A stretch of DNA of 64,000 nucleotides. Source: Owenia fusiformis (taxonomy: Eukaryota; Annelida; Polychaeta; Sabellida; Oweniidae). The position numbers and the translations under genes are program-made. The stretch lies in NCBI GenBank assembly GCA_903813345.2, contig CAIIXF020000006.1, forward strand, positions 20,591,936 through 20,655,935, in the 5' to 3' direction. This document shows positions 24,806 to 36,783 of this stretch, piece by piece (the stretch's first letter is position 1; each line of letters opens with the position of its first letter). The notes beneath the pieces were generated by a model. It was not told the DNA's origin. It did no database searches and worked only from the letters and a program-made list of their open reading frames with translations.

Positions 24806-27800
24806 TATATTGAGTCAAATTCTGTGAAAATTCTCAGTAGTGAATACTCTTTCAAGTGTTCATCTTAAAGAGACCAGGGCATTATATAGTACTAGTGCAC
24901 ACCTATCCCTATAGTGAACACATTTTGTGAACTATTCCTCCACCCACAAATACATACTCTTTCTCTGGGGGATGGACATGTCACAAATTCTCTAAAATGC
25001 GAACACCTATCTACAATGAACACTATACATCACCAAGAGAAAGACTCACCACTGAATACAAGAGCTAACAAATTAATGGTACACAACCTTTATAACATGA
25101 AATTTTACCGACTATGAGAATCTTGCTTGTTTTATTTTGTTAGTCAGGTAATCAATCAATTTGATTGATAAGCAATCAAGTAATTTGTAGTAGTTTGTCT
25201 TTGGTAATGTATTGTAGTGAACCTTATCTTTGAATCCAAAGTCGAGGTTGTATTTTTTATAAAGAAACAATTATGACAATGTCCGTGGTTGTTTTCATAT
25301 TGTTCACCCCTTTTCTTCATTTTCATTTCGAACATTTGAATAATATAGTTTTGTTGGAAAACTACTATTTGTTTTAATTCCAATTATGGGATGCATCGTT
25401 TCTCGTTATTTCCACGTTTATTTTTGACGTTTCATTAACAAAAGTGACAACGATGAAATTAAATTAAAGGGACTCCTTCGACTCTTTTCATAAATAATTT
25501 ACGTCGGCGGTATTATGTGTTATCTCTATTAAACATAAATATTATATCAAAACAGATAATGTGACATAATTATGACTATTATTTTTAAATGACCGCTGTG
25601 TGCCATTCACAAATAATTTTCTTTTAAAGAAGTGTAATAATTTAAAGTAGTTCAACCCCGTTAATAGTACTATGAACATGAAATTAAAAACAGAAAATTC
25701 TACTTGAATAAAATACCGGTGTTTAGAAAATCCTTACCTTACCACGAGCTTCTCCTCTTCTTGATGAATATTAATGATAGAAGAATTGAAAATTCAAGTT
25801 TGCAATAAATTAACGTTTCTTGAGTTCTAAAGATGTTTTTTTTACTATAAGTACGAAAACAAATAATCCTTCAGGTAAATTCACACTGTTACGTTCATTG
25901 ATCAACACTTTAACGAACGATTGTTGTATTGCTTATTTATTTCATACAGTGTACAGCTTTTTGGGCATGTTGAATGTGACCATCGCGTGTTCTGTCTACC
26001 AGTACTCCGGCATGCTCCTGTTCTCTCTAGACCTCTGTAATGTTTACGTTGTCAACTAAAACTTGTAAATGCCAGAGAAAAAAATGGTTACATAAATATG
26101 TAATCAAAAAACATATTTGTCAAGTGTTATAAACAAACGGTTTATTCGCTCGTTTGAAACTCGATAGGAATGCAAGAGTTCATACATATGTCGTTTGTGG
26201 AGAATACAGTTGATTCAACGATTTTTTCATTCAAGAAAAACATAAGTGAGTCTGCGTATTCTTAAGAGTTATTTTATCATTTATATCTAGTATCTCTGTA
26301 TTTAGGGCCATGATTATGTAATTCTAGGATAACACAAGTACGTCCGTTAAGATGACACCATATTCACGATGACAAACACGAAAAAGGGACTTGTTTTTAT
26401 GATTTAAGCACTAAGCACAAGATTATTTCTGATAGTTTCTTTTCAATAAACAAATCATACGCTATGACGTCTTCTGATCAAATCAAAATGTAGTTAACTC
26501 CTGAAAAATTGCACTCTTTTACAAAGCATAATAAGCAAAAACAACCGGTATTGTTTCTATTATTTTGAGAGCTTGGGAATATCAGGGGGAATATCATATT
26601 CGTCAAAGTCGAAAAGAAGTGGAAAGAAGGAATAATTGTTATTCAACCTCAACTTAAATATCATCAAAGTTATTTGACATCTCTCGTACCGTGTTGGCAT
26701 TGGAACTTGTGATAGTAGATATTCGTACATATAACTCTTTGACTCAAGTACTCAATTTCAAGTGTCGGGGTTTATCAAAATTAATGGAAAAATAATAGGC
26801 ATAAATAAGTTAAGATTACATTTATCTAATTTTAAGCTAGCAAAATGCACGAAGAATAATTCATTTTATCTACAAGGGCGTTCATTAAGTGATCCGGCCA
26901 TCCCTGTACCTGGCACACACACTTGGACACGCGCAATCAGAAAATAAAACTGTGTCAAAAAATGTCGAAATAATAACCGTTTGACTTATTTTTAAATCGA
27001 CGAGATCAATATGTTGACAAACAAGAGAAAATGAGCTGTGTTTTTTATGATTTAATCACAATAAAATTGACAAGATTGCTTCCAATTGTTTCGATTAGAT
27101 AAACAAGGTCAAATGTTATGATTATTATGGTTTGAAATAATTATGCCACTTGAAGTTTCGACTACTTTATTACAGAAACTATTTTTATTGGAAATAAAAT
27201 GCGCTTATAAGGTATTATATACACCCTCCCCATCTCTTTACTGATACATGTCAATGAAATGAATGCCAAATTAGCTGATACTAAACACGTATCATTCATA
27301 ATGTGTGTGGGGGAGGAGATTGTGGGGGATGATATTGTAGTGGAGGAGGAGTTATGGGATGGAGTATGTTTTGGAACTCCAGGAGGGCGTGTTGGGGATT
27401 GGATTAGAATAATGGTTTGGGGATAAAGGGATATGAGTTGATATGGAGAAAAGGGCAATATATGGTTGGGGAGGAAAGAGGATCTAACGCCGAGGAAGAT
27501 AACTCTGGATAAGAAATTCTTCGAGAACCTATTTCATTTGCTTCATTTACTCGCATAAAAACTCAGAATGTTTTGATAACGGTATCAAATGCATTAAAAG
27601 CTGCATCTTCCGTGAGATAATATGAATTATATATAAAGTATAAGGTATACATGAGGAATGGGGAAAAATGAACAGGATTTACAATAAAATGCTAAACACA
27701 GCAAATTCTATAATGTTCTAACCTTGAACTAGAACGAGAAAAACGTGAAATAAGCATTTAAAACGTATATTTAGAGACCTAGAACTTCAAAAAGATTGTG

Positions 27801-28037
27801 AAGAGTTTATGGACATAGTAATGAGTGTACTAGAAGTTGTACTTGATCCTCCTTGTGCTATGTTCGACATTACATTTGCTCTCTAGCTAGAATATCTAAA
27901 CTACATACAGTTAAACCTTATGGAACGAGCTACTTTAAAGTATTTTTTACGTTCACGTTTCAATGTGTACATTGTCAGGTCTAAAGAGAACGGGGGTTGT
28001 CACTGGTGATCCACTCGATTACGCTGGTTACTAAAAC
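24806..28037. other. No gene seen; two isolated splice-donor-like sites
   Basis: The minus strand has donor-like sites at about 25735-25755 (gctcgtg/gtaagg), and another lies further on at about 29783-29790 (gtactg/gtaagt). These could end untranslated first exons of the GTPase-like gene, but no P-loop is encoded beside them. A purine-rich tract runs at 27300-27490. Confidence 0.4.
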
Positions 28038-28502
28038 GAACCGTTTTGGTAACAAAATGTCGGAACATCCGGAAGGTAGGATTTTTCTCGTTTCCTTATT
28101 TTACACGTTGTAGGCAGAATTCCCACGACATTTTTCAACACAAACGTGTATCAGTATCATATTTTTAAGAAAGTGTACATATTTGCGAACAAATAGTTCA
28201 GAAGACAACTCAGAATCGTCGATTTACTTCCTCACTTAAGTTACATAAACGGTTTGGGTTAAAAGTGCAGATCTTAACTGTTTTTCGAAAAACCGTTTAT
28301 GTAACTTAAGTGAGGAAGTAAAACTACGATTCTGTTGTCCTCTGAGCTATTTTTTCCCAAACATGTACATTTTCTAAAACATATGATACTGATGCACGTT
28401 GTGAGAAAAAACGTCGTGGGGATTCTGCCTACAAAGCTTGAAATAAGGAAAAAAGAAAAATCGTGCCTTCGACGTTCCGACATTTTGTTACCAAAACGGT
28501 TC
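28038..28502. mobile_element. Hairpin MITE, copy 2 (both ends present)
   Basis: This is a 465-bp near-palindrome beginning GAACCGTTTTGGTAACAAAA and ending with its complement. It has the same central sequence as copy 1 at 17459-17884. No clear target duplication is seen, and upstream similarity between the copies (ctcgattac...) extends beyond the palindrome. Confidence 0.85.
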
Positions 28503-28779
28503 TTTATTTACCCAGTAGACCCATTTTCTCAAGGTACGACACGATTCGCTTCGCGTGCAGCTAAGCTAATTTTTAGGGGGAATGATGTATGCAGTATGAA
28601 GCTTATTTTCTAATTGTAATAAGTTCACTTCGCAATCTTAAGTAAAGTAGGTGTACAATACGATTTTTGTTGTGTCGACATACCAAAAGAAAATGTATTT
28701 GATCTTAATATCAAATGAGGTCACGATCTGTTGTTCAGATAATTTTTGTTCATGACCAAAGCCAAGATGGAGTCTTAAA

Positions 28780-29000
28780 AAGATGCATGTCCCCATCATG
28801 GAATACCATGGCCCTTTCTTCTTGCATCATAGATTGAATTAAACACAGACGGGTTTTTAGATGCGTTGGTATCAGAATGACATGTCCCCATCGTGAGAGA
28901 TCACAGCCTTCTCTCAGTTTCCTTTCTAGAATGCTTGTGCATTGCAGAGATGGTCTGAGCATCAGAATGACATGTCCCAGGATTAACCTCAACGACCTCA
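28780..29000. repeat. Degenerate ~90-bp tandem repeat
   Basis: The phrase 'atgacatgtccc' recurs near 28782 (variant), 28877 and 28967 with about 90-95 bp spacing. On the minus strand it gives repeats beginning GTCHSD in a frame with stops. I see no protein family. Confidence 0.4.
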
Positions 29001-30490
29001 TCGGTAGAAATGTCATATGTCATAAATCGTCGAGACGAAGCAACAGTGTGGTCTGCTACCCATTTGCTCATTGATATTATCATCATGATGATAAAATATA
29101 AAAGAAAAAAAGAAAATTGCACTAACGCGAGTTTTTTTCGTTTTTTATGTTCTCTTCAATTAGCAATTACTGAGCAGATTGAGGGAAGAGACACAAATGG
29201 ATGTGGATTATATATCGTTCCATTATTTCCATATTGTTATAACTTATTTTTGCAGGTTTTGAGATATAAGTGTACGCAGGTTTCACTTGGGGATCCAGGC
29301 AGAAGGGGGGGGGGCATGGGGCCCCCATGTTCATATGTCAGTATTTTACATGATTTTTTTAGTTTGGGTTAACGTTTTATGAATTAATTCGATTTAATAC
29401 GACAAGTTCAAACTACAAGCAATTAAAATAGCAACGATTTATCTTCTAAGTTTTATTACAAAGATTTGTCTTCTAAGTTTTATATTGTACCCACTCTTGG
29501 CATTGGTTTGCCCTAACCAAAACTTTCCAAAAATAGTTAAATTAAGTCAAGACCTTGGCGTACATACTTCTCTTACTTGAGAAATAAAATGCTTATTTAG
29601 CACTACAAGTTTGCCCACATACTATAAACAACAGTTCATTCATTTCTTGATTTAGTTTCACAACCAAATAAACATAAACTCAAGTAACGCAAACAAGTAA
29701 ATTCTGGTATTACACCTTAATTCTTATCAAAAAATTCAATTAATGCGCATTAACTTTGAAAAGAATTAAAGTTTCAAGAACTTACCAGTACAATTTCTCG
29801 ACAACAATTTTCTCTCCCTGGATTTTCCAGTTGTTATTTAGCTATTAGTCTTGCCGATCGACTCTTAATCCAAATATCTGGCAACTCACTTGGAATTCCG
29901 ACAGTTTTGTTTATATAACAAAAAATAATACATGAACTCCACAAAATGTTGATTTTACTTAACAACTCCTTCTCTCGTGTTTTAAATAAACAAACAGTAA
30001 CACGAAGGAGCTAACATCTTCGATACGTCGATAAGATTATCTATAAAAATGATTAAACAATAATGACAAGACTTGAGATATTTTAAGTGCTCTTGTAACC
30101 AATCTTTGATGTAAAAACGTGTTCACGGTTACTACGAATCTATATAATTGTAAAAAACTATTTAGTGAGTTAGTATTTGCTTAAAGAACACTATTACAGG
30201 GCAGGGTATTTAAGGATATCGGATCGTGGACACAACTTTAAAAATCATATTGGTAATTTAAAGATAATATAACTCCTATAAGGCCTTGGGATTAGCTTTG
30301 AAATCAACAGGGAACCTGATTTGTTTGGTAAGAGTTCTAGAATCGGAGAAGTGACAGCTATAGATTACAGCCATTTAAATTAAAGAATATAGGAAACCGC
30401 CTTGATCCCAATCCCCCCTCAACCCATATTTTTAATGACAGCCTATTTATGTTTAAAAAGGTATAAATAAAAGCTGAGCTAACCATAGTT

Positions 30491-30646
30491 TCACAGTGGG
30501 TTGACCCTTTCGATGACTAACGTTTCAGTAACAAGATGGCGAGCAAATGTATCTTTAATTTGCCCATGTTCACAGTGGGTTGACTCTTTCGATGACTAAC
30601 GTTTCAGTAACAAGATGGCGAGCAAATGTATCTTTAATTTGCCCAT
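30491..30646. repeat. 79-bp tandem duplication
   Basis: Two nearly identical 79-bp copies start at 30491 and 30570 (tcacagtgggttgac...). Each contains aagATGGCGAGCAAATG. The phrase 'gtttcagtaacaagatgg' resembles the ends of the hairpin MITE family, so this may be a related end fragment. Confidence 0.85.
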
Positions 30647-30855
30647 TATTGCTTTGTCCGAACGGTAATTTGTGATCATAATGATTTAAAACCTTTTTCT
30701 TGATAGCCCCTATATCTCGGTTTACACATATATTTATATAGTTGGCTAGATACGACAACTCACCGCTACGTCAACTCTAAATCTCACCAGTGATCATACA
30801 AATCCCATTATTTACCTGTAACAGATTCGGGTACTTTATTCGAGAGTTTTCAAAT

Positions 30856-31158
30856 CTATTCGCTATCTCTTATATAATTATGAATTTCATGTACATCGAA
30901 ACAAGCCCCAAAAATTGTTATCCATAGCCCCTCTGACGAAGCGACAGTAAAGAACAAAATAAATTCCGGCCATATTTTAATGTCACGGTAACTGTAGAAT
31001 CCGTATGTGATTACCACACTGAGAGTTTTCAGTTGAAATCGAATTACTGTGTGAGACTCCGTGATTTGAATAGCAGTATCTGTATTAAAACCATGACCCA
31101 TAAAAATGATATCAAACCGCAACCCATTATAGTACTGGCCAGTGTAGTTCTCATACAA
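30856..31158 (-). other. Unrecognised 100-codon frame
   Basis: This frame reads MYENYTGQYYNGLRFDIIFM and ends FDVHEIHNYIRDSE. Open sequence extends about 25 bases upstream of the ATG. A parallel frame carries SPDEPVKCNPGSKTLN, as if a small indel separated two parts. Composition is balanced and protein-like, but I do not recognise a domain and see no clear splice signals. Confidence 0.2.
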
Positions 31159-32719
31159 TTCAACGTTTTCGAGCCAGGGTTACATTTTACAGGCTCATCG
31201 GGTGAAATATAATGACTCTTACTCAAGCCTCACTTCTCTAGGGACAGTTGCTGGAAACAATTAGTGTAAGAAAAAACTTAAGAATCTTAACTGGGAACTA
31301 CATATGATCAAGTATAAACTATGAGAAAACGGCACTGGCCTAGGAAATTGAATATCGCAGTTTTTTAATAAATGTATTTATTTCAAAAATAGTCTGAACA
31401 TACAATACGTCGCAGGTCGAAGGTCGCAGATGCAGGTCGAAGGTCAAAGAGTTGTTGTTATAGGCTCCAAAATTTTTCGACTGTCGACTTGTCATGATTT
31501 GTCATCTATCTATGCAAAGGCATACAGGTCAATTTTACAAATGAAATGTAATTTGACTGTGCATGAAGCATCATTTTATTTTAAATTTCTGACTCCTCAT
31601 TGTTGCCCTTGTAGTTGATCGTCTCGCCTATTGCCCAGTTGTTATATTCTTGAGGTTTTGATTCGAAGCAAACACCCCCACTTCAGATAAATGTCTGACC
31701 CTCGCGTTTCCCGCATAGAATGATACTGAGTTTCGTTTTACCTTTGATCAAACAGAATGCATCCTGGTTATTTAAACTTAGCATATAGAATGTTTTGAGT
31801 TAAAGAGAGAATCAGAACTAGCGAGCAGCCTAACAAAAAATTGTTTCAATTTTAGAATATGTCATTCCTTTTCATGTCTATTTTCTAAAAATCCAAAAAG
31901 TGCACACTTTATTTCAGGAAAACTAAAGATTTTTACGATAATGTATTACATGTACGTTATCTTTCTATCAGAATGGTTACCATTCTTATTGATTGGAAGA
32001 ATTTAAACATTTTTCACCCATTTTTGCGCTTTGAATCCATTATAACTTCACCAATGTATTGTTGTTTGTAATTTTATCACCCCCCCCCCATAGATATGAT
32101 TCTGCCTTTAATTATCAAAGATCACATATTTACAAAAAATGGCGGCCATTTTGAATTGAGTGGTCATATTGGAAATTTCTTCCTGAGAAGAGGTCCATTG
32201 CCCATATGACATAAGCTTATAACTGGTAAAAGATTAGAAATGGCGGCCGTTTTGCTTGGTGGCCCCTTTGAACAGGCATCTTGAAAACCCCTTCTTGAGC
32301 AGAGTCGTATATGTATGTCCCTACAGCACAGCATATAAAGTTTGAGCCAATTCCATCAACTGGTATTTGGGGTATCAAATGTTACATTTCGTATGAAAAA
32401 ATGGTGGCCATTTTGAATAGAGTGGACAATCGGTTGAGCAATCTGAGGCCTTATCACGCGCTCGTCGCAAGTTTTGCGTTTGGGTCTGCGTTGCGTTTGC
32501 GAATCTCCAATTTGCGCTGGCGCAACTCTCGCGTTGCGTTTTATCACGGGGTTGTCGCAACGAAGATCGCAACGTAAGTGGCAGTTTACCACATGCGATC
32601 GCAAAAATGTAGAATTCCAACATATCTTTAAGTTCAATTTTCATGGGATTTATTTCTAAGTATATTATACTTGTACATCATTACATGAATCTCGCAATCG
32701 GGAACACATTAATAGTTGA

Positions 32720-33100
32720 ATATCAGTACACATTTTCACCCGAGTGCACCCTCGTCATCACATGATCCGAGTGCACCATCGTCAGTACACACTCTCACCC
32801 TAGTGCACCATCGTCAGTACACACTCTCATCCGGGTGCATTGTAGTTGAGTGTGTCATCACGAGGGTACCCTGGTTTTGAGTGTACTTACAAGGGTGCAC
32901 TCGTCTGGTGAAAGTATTTACACTCTAGGGTGCACCCGGGTCATAGGTTAGAGTATGTATGACGTGGTTTCACACGGGTGAGAGAGTGTACTGAGAAGGA
33001 TGCACTCAGATGAAAGTCTGTACAGACGAAACTTTACTCGGATGAGAGCGTGTACTGACTGACGAGTGTACACTCGGGAGAGAGTATGTATTGATATTGA
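32720..33100. repeat. Degenerate 'gtgcacc' repeat block with inverted halves
   Basis: The left part repeats phrases like 'cagtacacactctcaccc' and 'gagtgcaccatcgt'. The right part has their complements (gggtgcac, gagagtgtactga). Unit length is about 30-35 bp, with many changes. Confidence 0.7.
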
Positions 33101-33265
33101 ATGACGTGTTGCCGTTCGCGATATTCCTTTGATGTGTGACTATACAGTTTCACATTTCAAACTTCAAATAAGTTCGCCTTCTTCTTGGAGCAGACAACGT
33201 CTAGGAGCCAAACACTATATCAGATCGCTCTTAGACGTGGTCCACAGTCTACTTTACTTCTAAAT

Positions 33266-34095
33266 CACAGGCTGGTATCGAAAGATTTGTCCGCTGTGAC
33301 AGAGCATGCTATTTTTCATAAAAACACCAAGAATGCTTCACGATTTATTTTTTAACTCATATGTTTCGTTATATCAAAGATAATTACTTACTCCATGCAA
33401 TGGATATATCGTTTGCGTGTAACCTCCACTTCTGTTTGAAGTCCAGTAACGCTAGGAGTAAAATCTATTGAAAACGGCGCAAGAGTATCAAACTCTAAAA
33501 TGTACCATTTCTTTTTTAACTTTTTAATGGCATGATATAGTGACACGATAATATTAACATATATTTTCAGCATAACTCTGAATGTATTTATGAGATATTA
33601 ATGCAATTGGTCTTTTTAATTTTTTGATAAAAAATAATATTAATAATTTTTTGTCCGCTGTGACGGAGCATTTTCACAGTTCACATTTGCAACTGCTCCG
33701 TCATAGCGGACAAAAAAATTAAACATCATTTTTTATAAAAGAATTAAAAAGACCAAATAAATCAACATCTCATTTATACCTTCATAGTTATGCTGAAACC
33801 ATGTGTAAATATTATCGTGTCACTATATGGTGCCATTAGAAAGTTAAACAAGAAATGGTACATTTTGAAGTATGATACTCCGGCGCCATTTTCAATAGCT
33901 TTTCTTCCCAGCGTAATTGGACTTCAAACAGAAGTGAAAGTTACCCGCAAATGATATAACCATTGCATGGAGTAAGTAATTTTGTATGGTATAACTAAAC
34001 ATGAGTTAAAAAATAAATCGTGGAGTATTCTTAGTGTTTTTATGAAAAATAGCATGCTCCGTCACAGCGGACAAATATTTCGATACCAGCCTGTG
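33266..34095. mobile_element. 830-bp fold-back element with TAAAT duplication
   Basis: The whole element is one imperfect palindrome with arms of about 390 bp. The ends are CACAGGCTGGTATCGAAA, and a 5-bp duplication TAAAT flanks them (33261-33265 and 34096-34100). The motif TTTGTCCGCTGTGACGGAGC and its variants occur near both ends and again at the centre. No transposase is present. Confidence 0.9.
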
Positions 34096-34501
34096 TAAAT
34101 AAAAGTATCATGAGGGTAAAGGACCCTTTTCCACCGTATATGCTAAAATTATTTCAATGCTATCGAAACACCCAATTAACAAAACAGGTCATATTCGTAG
34201 CCTAAGAACCGGTCATACTCCATATACGTGGAAACTCTAGTAGCCCGTGAATTGGTATATTGGGACATTAGGACGAAATAATGTGTTGAAATTCGTAATC
34301 TCTTTTCGGACTTTTGAGCTAAGCTAAGTCCTAAGCTGTGTTCAGCTAAAAATAACCAAGATGTAGTCAACCAACACGACCACTCAACCCAGTGTTGTAT
34401 ATATGAGCATGATTTCATGGTACATAAATATAGCCATTTATTTTGATTCACAGCTGAACGATTAACCCTTTTATATTCATAGCTATTGGCAAAGTTGCAC
34501 C

Positions 34502-35476
34502 ATGAAAATGGCAATGCAGTCAAGGATGAAATACATTAGAAGTTTGGTGTTGTTTGTTGTTGTGATCTTTGTGACTCAATACATCACTACAGCGCTAAAT
34601 ACAAACAAGAAGAGAAACATTGAGACTTTACATGTGCAACAGAAACATTTATCATCATTGATCGAAGCCAAAAGAAGAGCCCGGGATGAGACGTGTGGTG
34701 TAATGCTGAACGTTATTACGACCTTTCCAATGCTGAAATCGACGTACGATATGAAATCACATGGATTTTTCAAAGAATCTCACGAAAAATTTGAAAGTCG
34801 TCAAATGGACTTCGTGCATTCTCTTGCACTGAATATGAAGCATCCTTGTGTTGAGAAAATACATCTTCTTGTGGAAAACATGGATTTGGAAAGTTATTTA
34901 AAATCAATGAACACAACACTCTTCTCAGCACCTGACATAAATACTATGGTTCATTTTCACAAGGTTCGAAGTTTCCCCACTTACAAGGATTATGCCAAAT
35001 ATGCCAATGAACATTTGATGTCTAAGAACATTGCTGTAATGAATGCTGATATATCTCTAGGAGATGGATTTGATAGGATTAAAGAAAGTTACCTTATTGA
35101 TCGCCAAGTTGCGTATTGTTTAACACGTCACTCTTCACTATTGCCCAACTGTACATTCAACAGGAACTTCTGCAGCAGACATTATTTCGGATCTCACGAT
35201 GTCCATATAATGTTTATGAAAGAAGCTTTCGATAACTGGAGCCTTGATTTTCTTGATTTTCCGATAAATTTACTTGGTGTTGAAAACCTGTTAATGTATA
35301 TAATCACAGCCAAATTGAATAAAACTGGACTAAACCCGTGTTCCATTTTGAAAAGCCACCACAACCATTGCTCTGGATTAAGGACGGTAGATACAGTAAA
35401 TAAGTCAAAACGTATAAACATTGGTCCAAATGCAAATTATTCAACACGGATCAGTTTTTCTAAAAGATTATTTTGA
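34502..35476 (+). CDS. Intronless type II membrane protein, glycosyltransferase-like
   Basis: One uninterrupted frame of 324 residues follows caccATG. Residues 13-31 are a single hydrophobic span after a short basic N-terminus, the layout of Golgi type II glycosyltransferases. A stem of about 35 residues follows, then a domain starting VMLNVITTFPML. Possible active-site elements are AVMNADISLGDG (178-189), CLTRH (206-210), SHDVHIMF (231-238), GVENLLMY (259-266) and NPCSILKSHHNHCSGLR (278-294). Several paired Cys and NxS/T sites (NTT, NCT, NWS, NKT, NYS) support a lumenal location. This pattern (N-A-D, then SHDV, then GxEN, then NPC..hxxHxHxSgxR) reminds me of a poorly characterised nucleotide-sugar transferase-like family in marine invertebrates and algae. 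The exact donor and acceptor are unknown. The lack of introns beside intron-rich neighbours may mean a retrocopy or a naturally intronless family. Confidence 0.8.
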   Translation: MKMAMQSRMKYIRSLVLFVVVIFVTQYITTALNTNKKRNIETLHVQQKHLSSLIEAKRRARDETCGVMLNVITTFPMLKSTYDMKSHGFFKESHEKFESRQMDFVHSLALNMKHPCVEKIHLLVENMDLESYLKSMNTTLFSAPDINTMVHFHKVRSFPTYKDYAKYANEHLMSKNIAVMNADISLGDGFDRIKESYLIDRQVAYCLTRHSSLLPNCTFNRNFCSRHYFGSHDVHIMFMKEAFDNWSLDFLDFPINLLGVENLLMYIITAKLNKTGLNPCSILKSHHNHCSGLRTVDTVNKSKRINIGPNANYSTRISFSKRLF

Positions 35477-35702
35477 CCTTTATGTTAAGTTGTGATGCTC
35501 AAAAAGAGTGTAGTATAACGCCATGGATCAAGGAGTTTATAATAGAAATACAAATGTCAGTTTTGTAGTACCCAGTTTATGTAGTTTGGATTCTTGACTT
35601 CTAAAATGGTATTTGAAGAATCATTTACTAAGAATAGAACACCCTGATATGATGTCCATAGTGTGCATAGACAAAGTGTACATAGACAAATTAGTCGCCG
35701 TG

Positions 35703-35708
35703 AATAAA
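35703..35708 (+). promoter_or_regulatory. Candidate polyadenylation signal for the intronless gene
   Basis: An AATAAA lies 227 nt after the stop codon of the glycosyltransferase-like gene, a normal distance for a short 3' UTR. No experimental support is available from sequence alone. Confidence 0.4.
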
Positions 35709-35849
35709 AAATGATCAATCATCTAAATTCATAATATTTCCCAAGATGGTTATTCAGTCTATTCTCAGCCGGGATTCTCAGAAGGAGTTAAATGTTTCAC
35801 ATCACATCATCTGCACTGTCCTACACATGCAATCTATTGGTACTTAATT

Positions 35850-36635
35850 GGCGCACAATAAATTGTCTACGAAACCTGGTCGTATCTCATGCCTGATTTG
35901 GGTTTGGGGTATATATCACCCGAGAATATATATCATATCTGAGGAGCAGGCCGGATATATTGTAAATGTCCGGCTCCAGGCCAAATGCGGGCAGATATCC
36001 TATAATATATCCATCCTGCCCCGGAAATTTTTCAAAAGTTTAAAAAGTTTAAAAATCTAAAATGTTTTAAAAAGTTTAAATGTTACAATTTCATTGTATT
36101 GAACTATCAGAACTATCAATATTACGAAATGTAAAATATAATTGTGCTTTTACAGTGTAGGCCTATCTTGTCATTTGAAAAAGGTGGAAAAGGTTATATC
36201 TACCACAAACCCACTCAAGTATGAGATATACCAGTTATGTACTGTTGGTTTTGGATATAGGATAAATCCCTCGGGAAATATTTATATTTCCCCTTGGTCC
36301 CTTCGGTCCCCCGGGGAGAAATAAATATATCCCTTGTGATATACCCTATATCCAAAACCTCCAAGTACATAACCCTTATTTATCCCATACTTGGGACAGG
36401 TTACTGGTACATAAAGCCAGTCAAGTTTGTAAAAACTTGATCTTGCGGGTAGATATAGCTATACGTCCCGCTCCGAGCTAGCAGGTATAGTATATTGGCC
36501 AATATAATATATTTTCTCTCGGGACCTGCGGCCCTCGGGTAGATATATTATATTTGCCTCGGGATAATCCCAATATCCTGAACCTCATATAGGATAATCT
36601 CTATATATCCCGGGGATAATATAGTTTCTGTACCA
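35850..36635. repeat. Cluster of 'gatata/cccgggg' palindromic repeats
   Basis: Several short inverted repeats rich in ggatata, tatatatc and cccggg fill the space between the intronless gene and the AP-3 mu promoter. The clearest pairs 'agtatgagata...ttttggatatagg' (36218-36261) with its complement near 36349-36400. Another pair spans about 35880-36020. They look like small related MITEs. Confidence 0.6.
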
Positions 36636-36693
36636 GTTGGCTTCGTTCAGTGCAGTATTTACGACAACCTTATCTGAAGTGGGACGTAACGTG

Positions 36694-36701
36694 TGACGTC
36701 A
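36694..36701 (+). promoter_or_regulatory. CRE-like TGACGTCA upstream of AP-3 mu
   Basis: A perfect TGACGTCA palindrome lies 83 bp before the AP-3 mu start codon, in sequence richer in CG than its surroundings. This is the full CREB/ATF consensus. A role in transcription of this gene is inferred from position only. Confidence 0.45.
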
Positions 36702-36783
36702 TCATCGAATTTTGAGATTTTCTTGAATTTCCGCTTGTTATTTCTTTGCATATTTTGATGGTTTTGGCCTCCAATTCTCCACC

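Larger units (their letters stand above)
28503..32719. other. No secure gene
   Basis: This stretch holds the ~90-bp degenerate repeat, the 79-bp duplication and one unrecognised frame. Around 32135-32430 'aaatggcggccattttga' phrases recur, as in many dispersed repeats. Confidence 0.5.
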
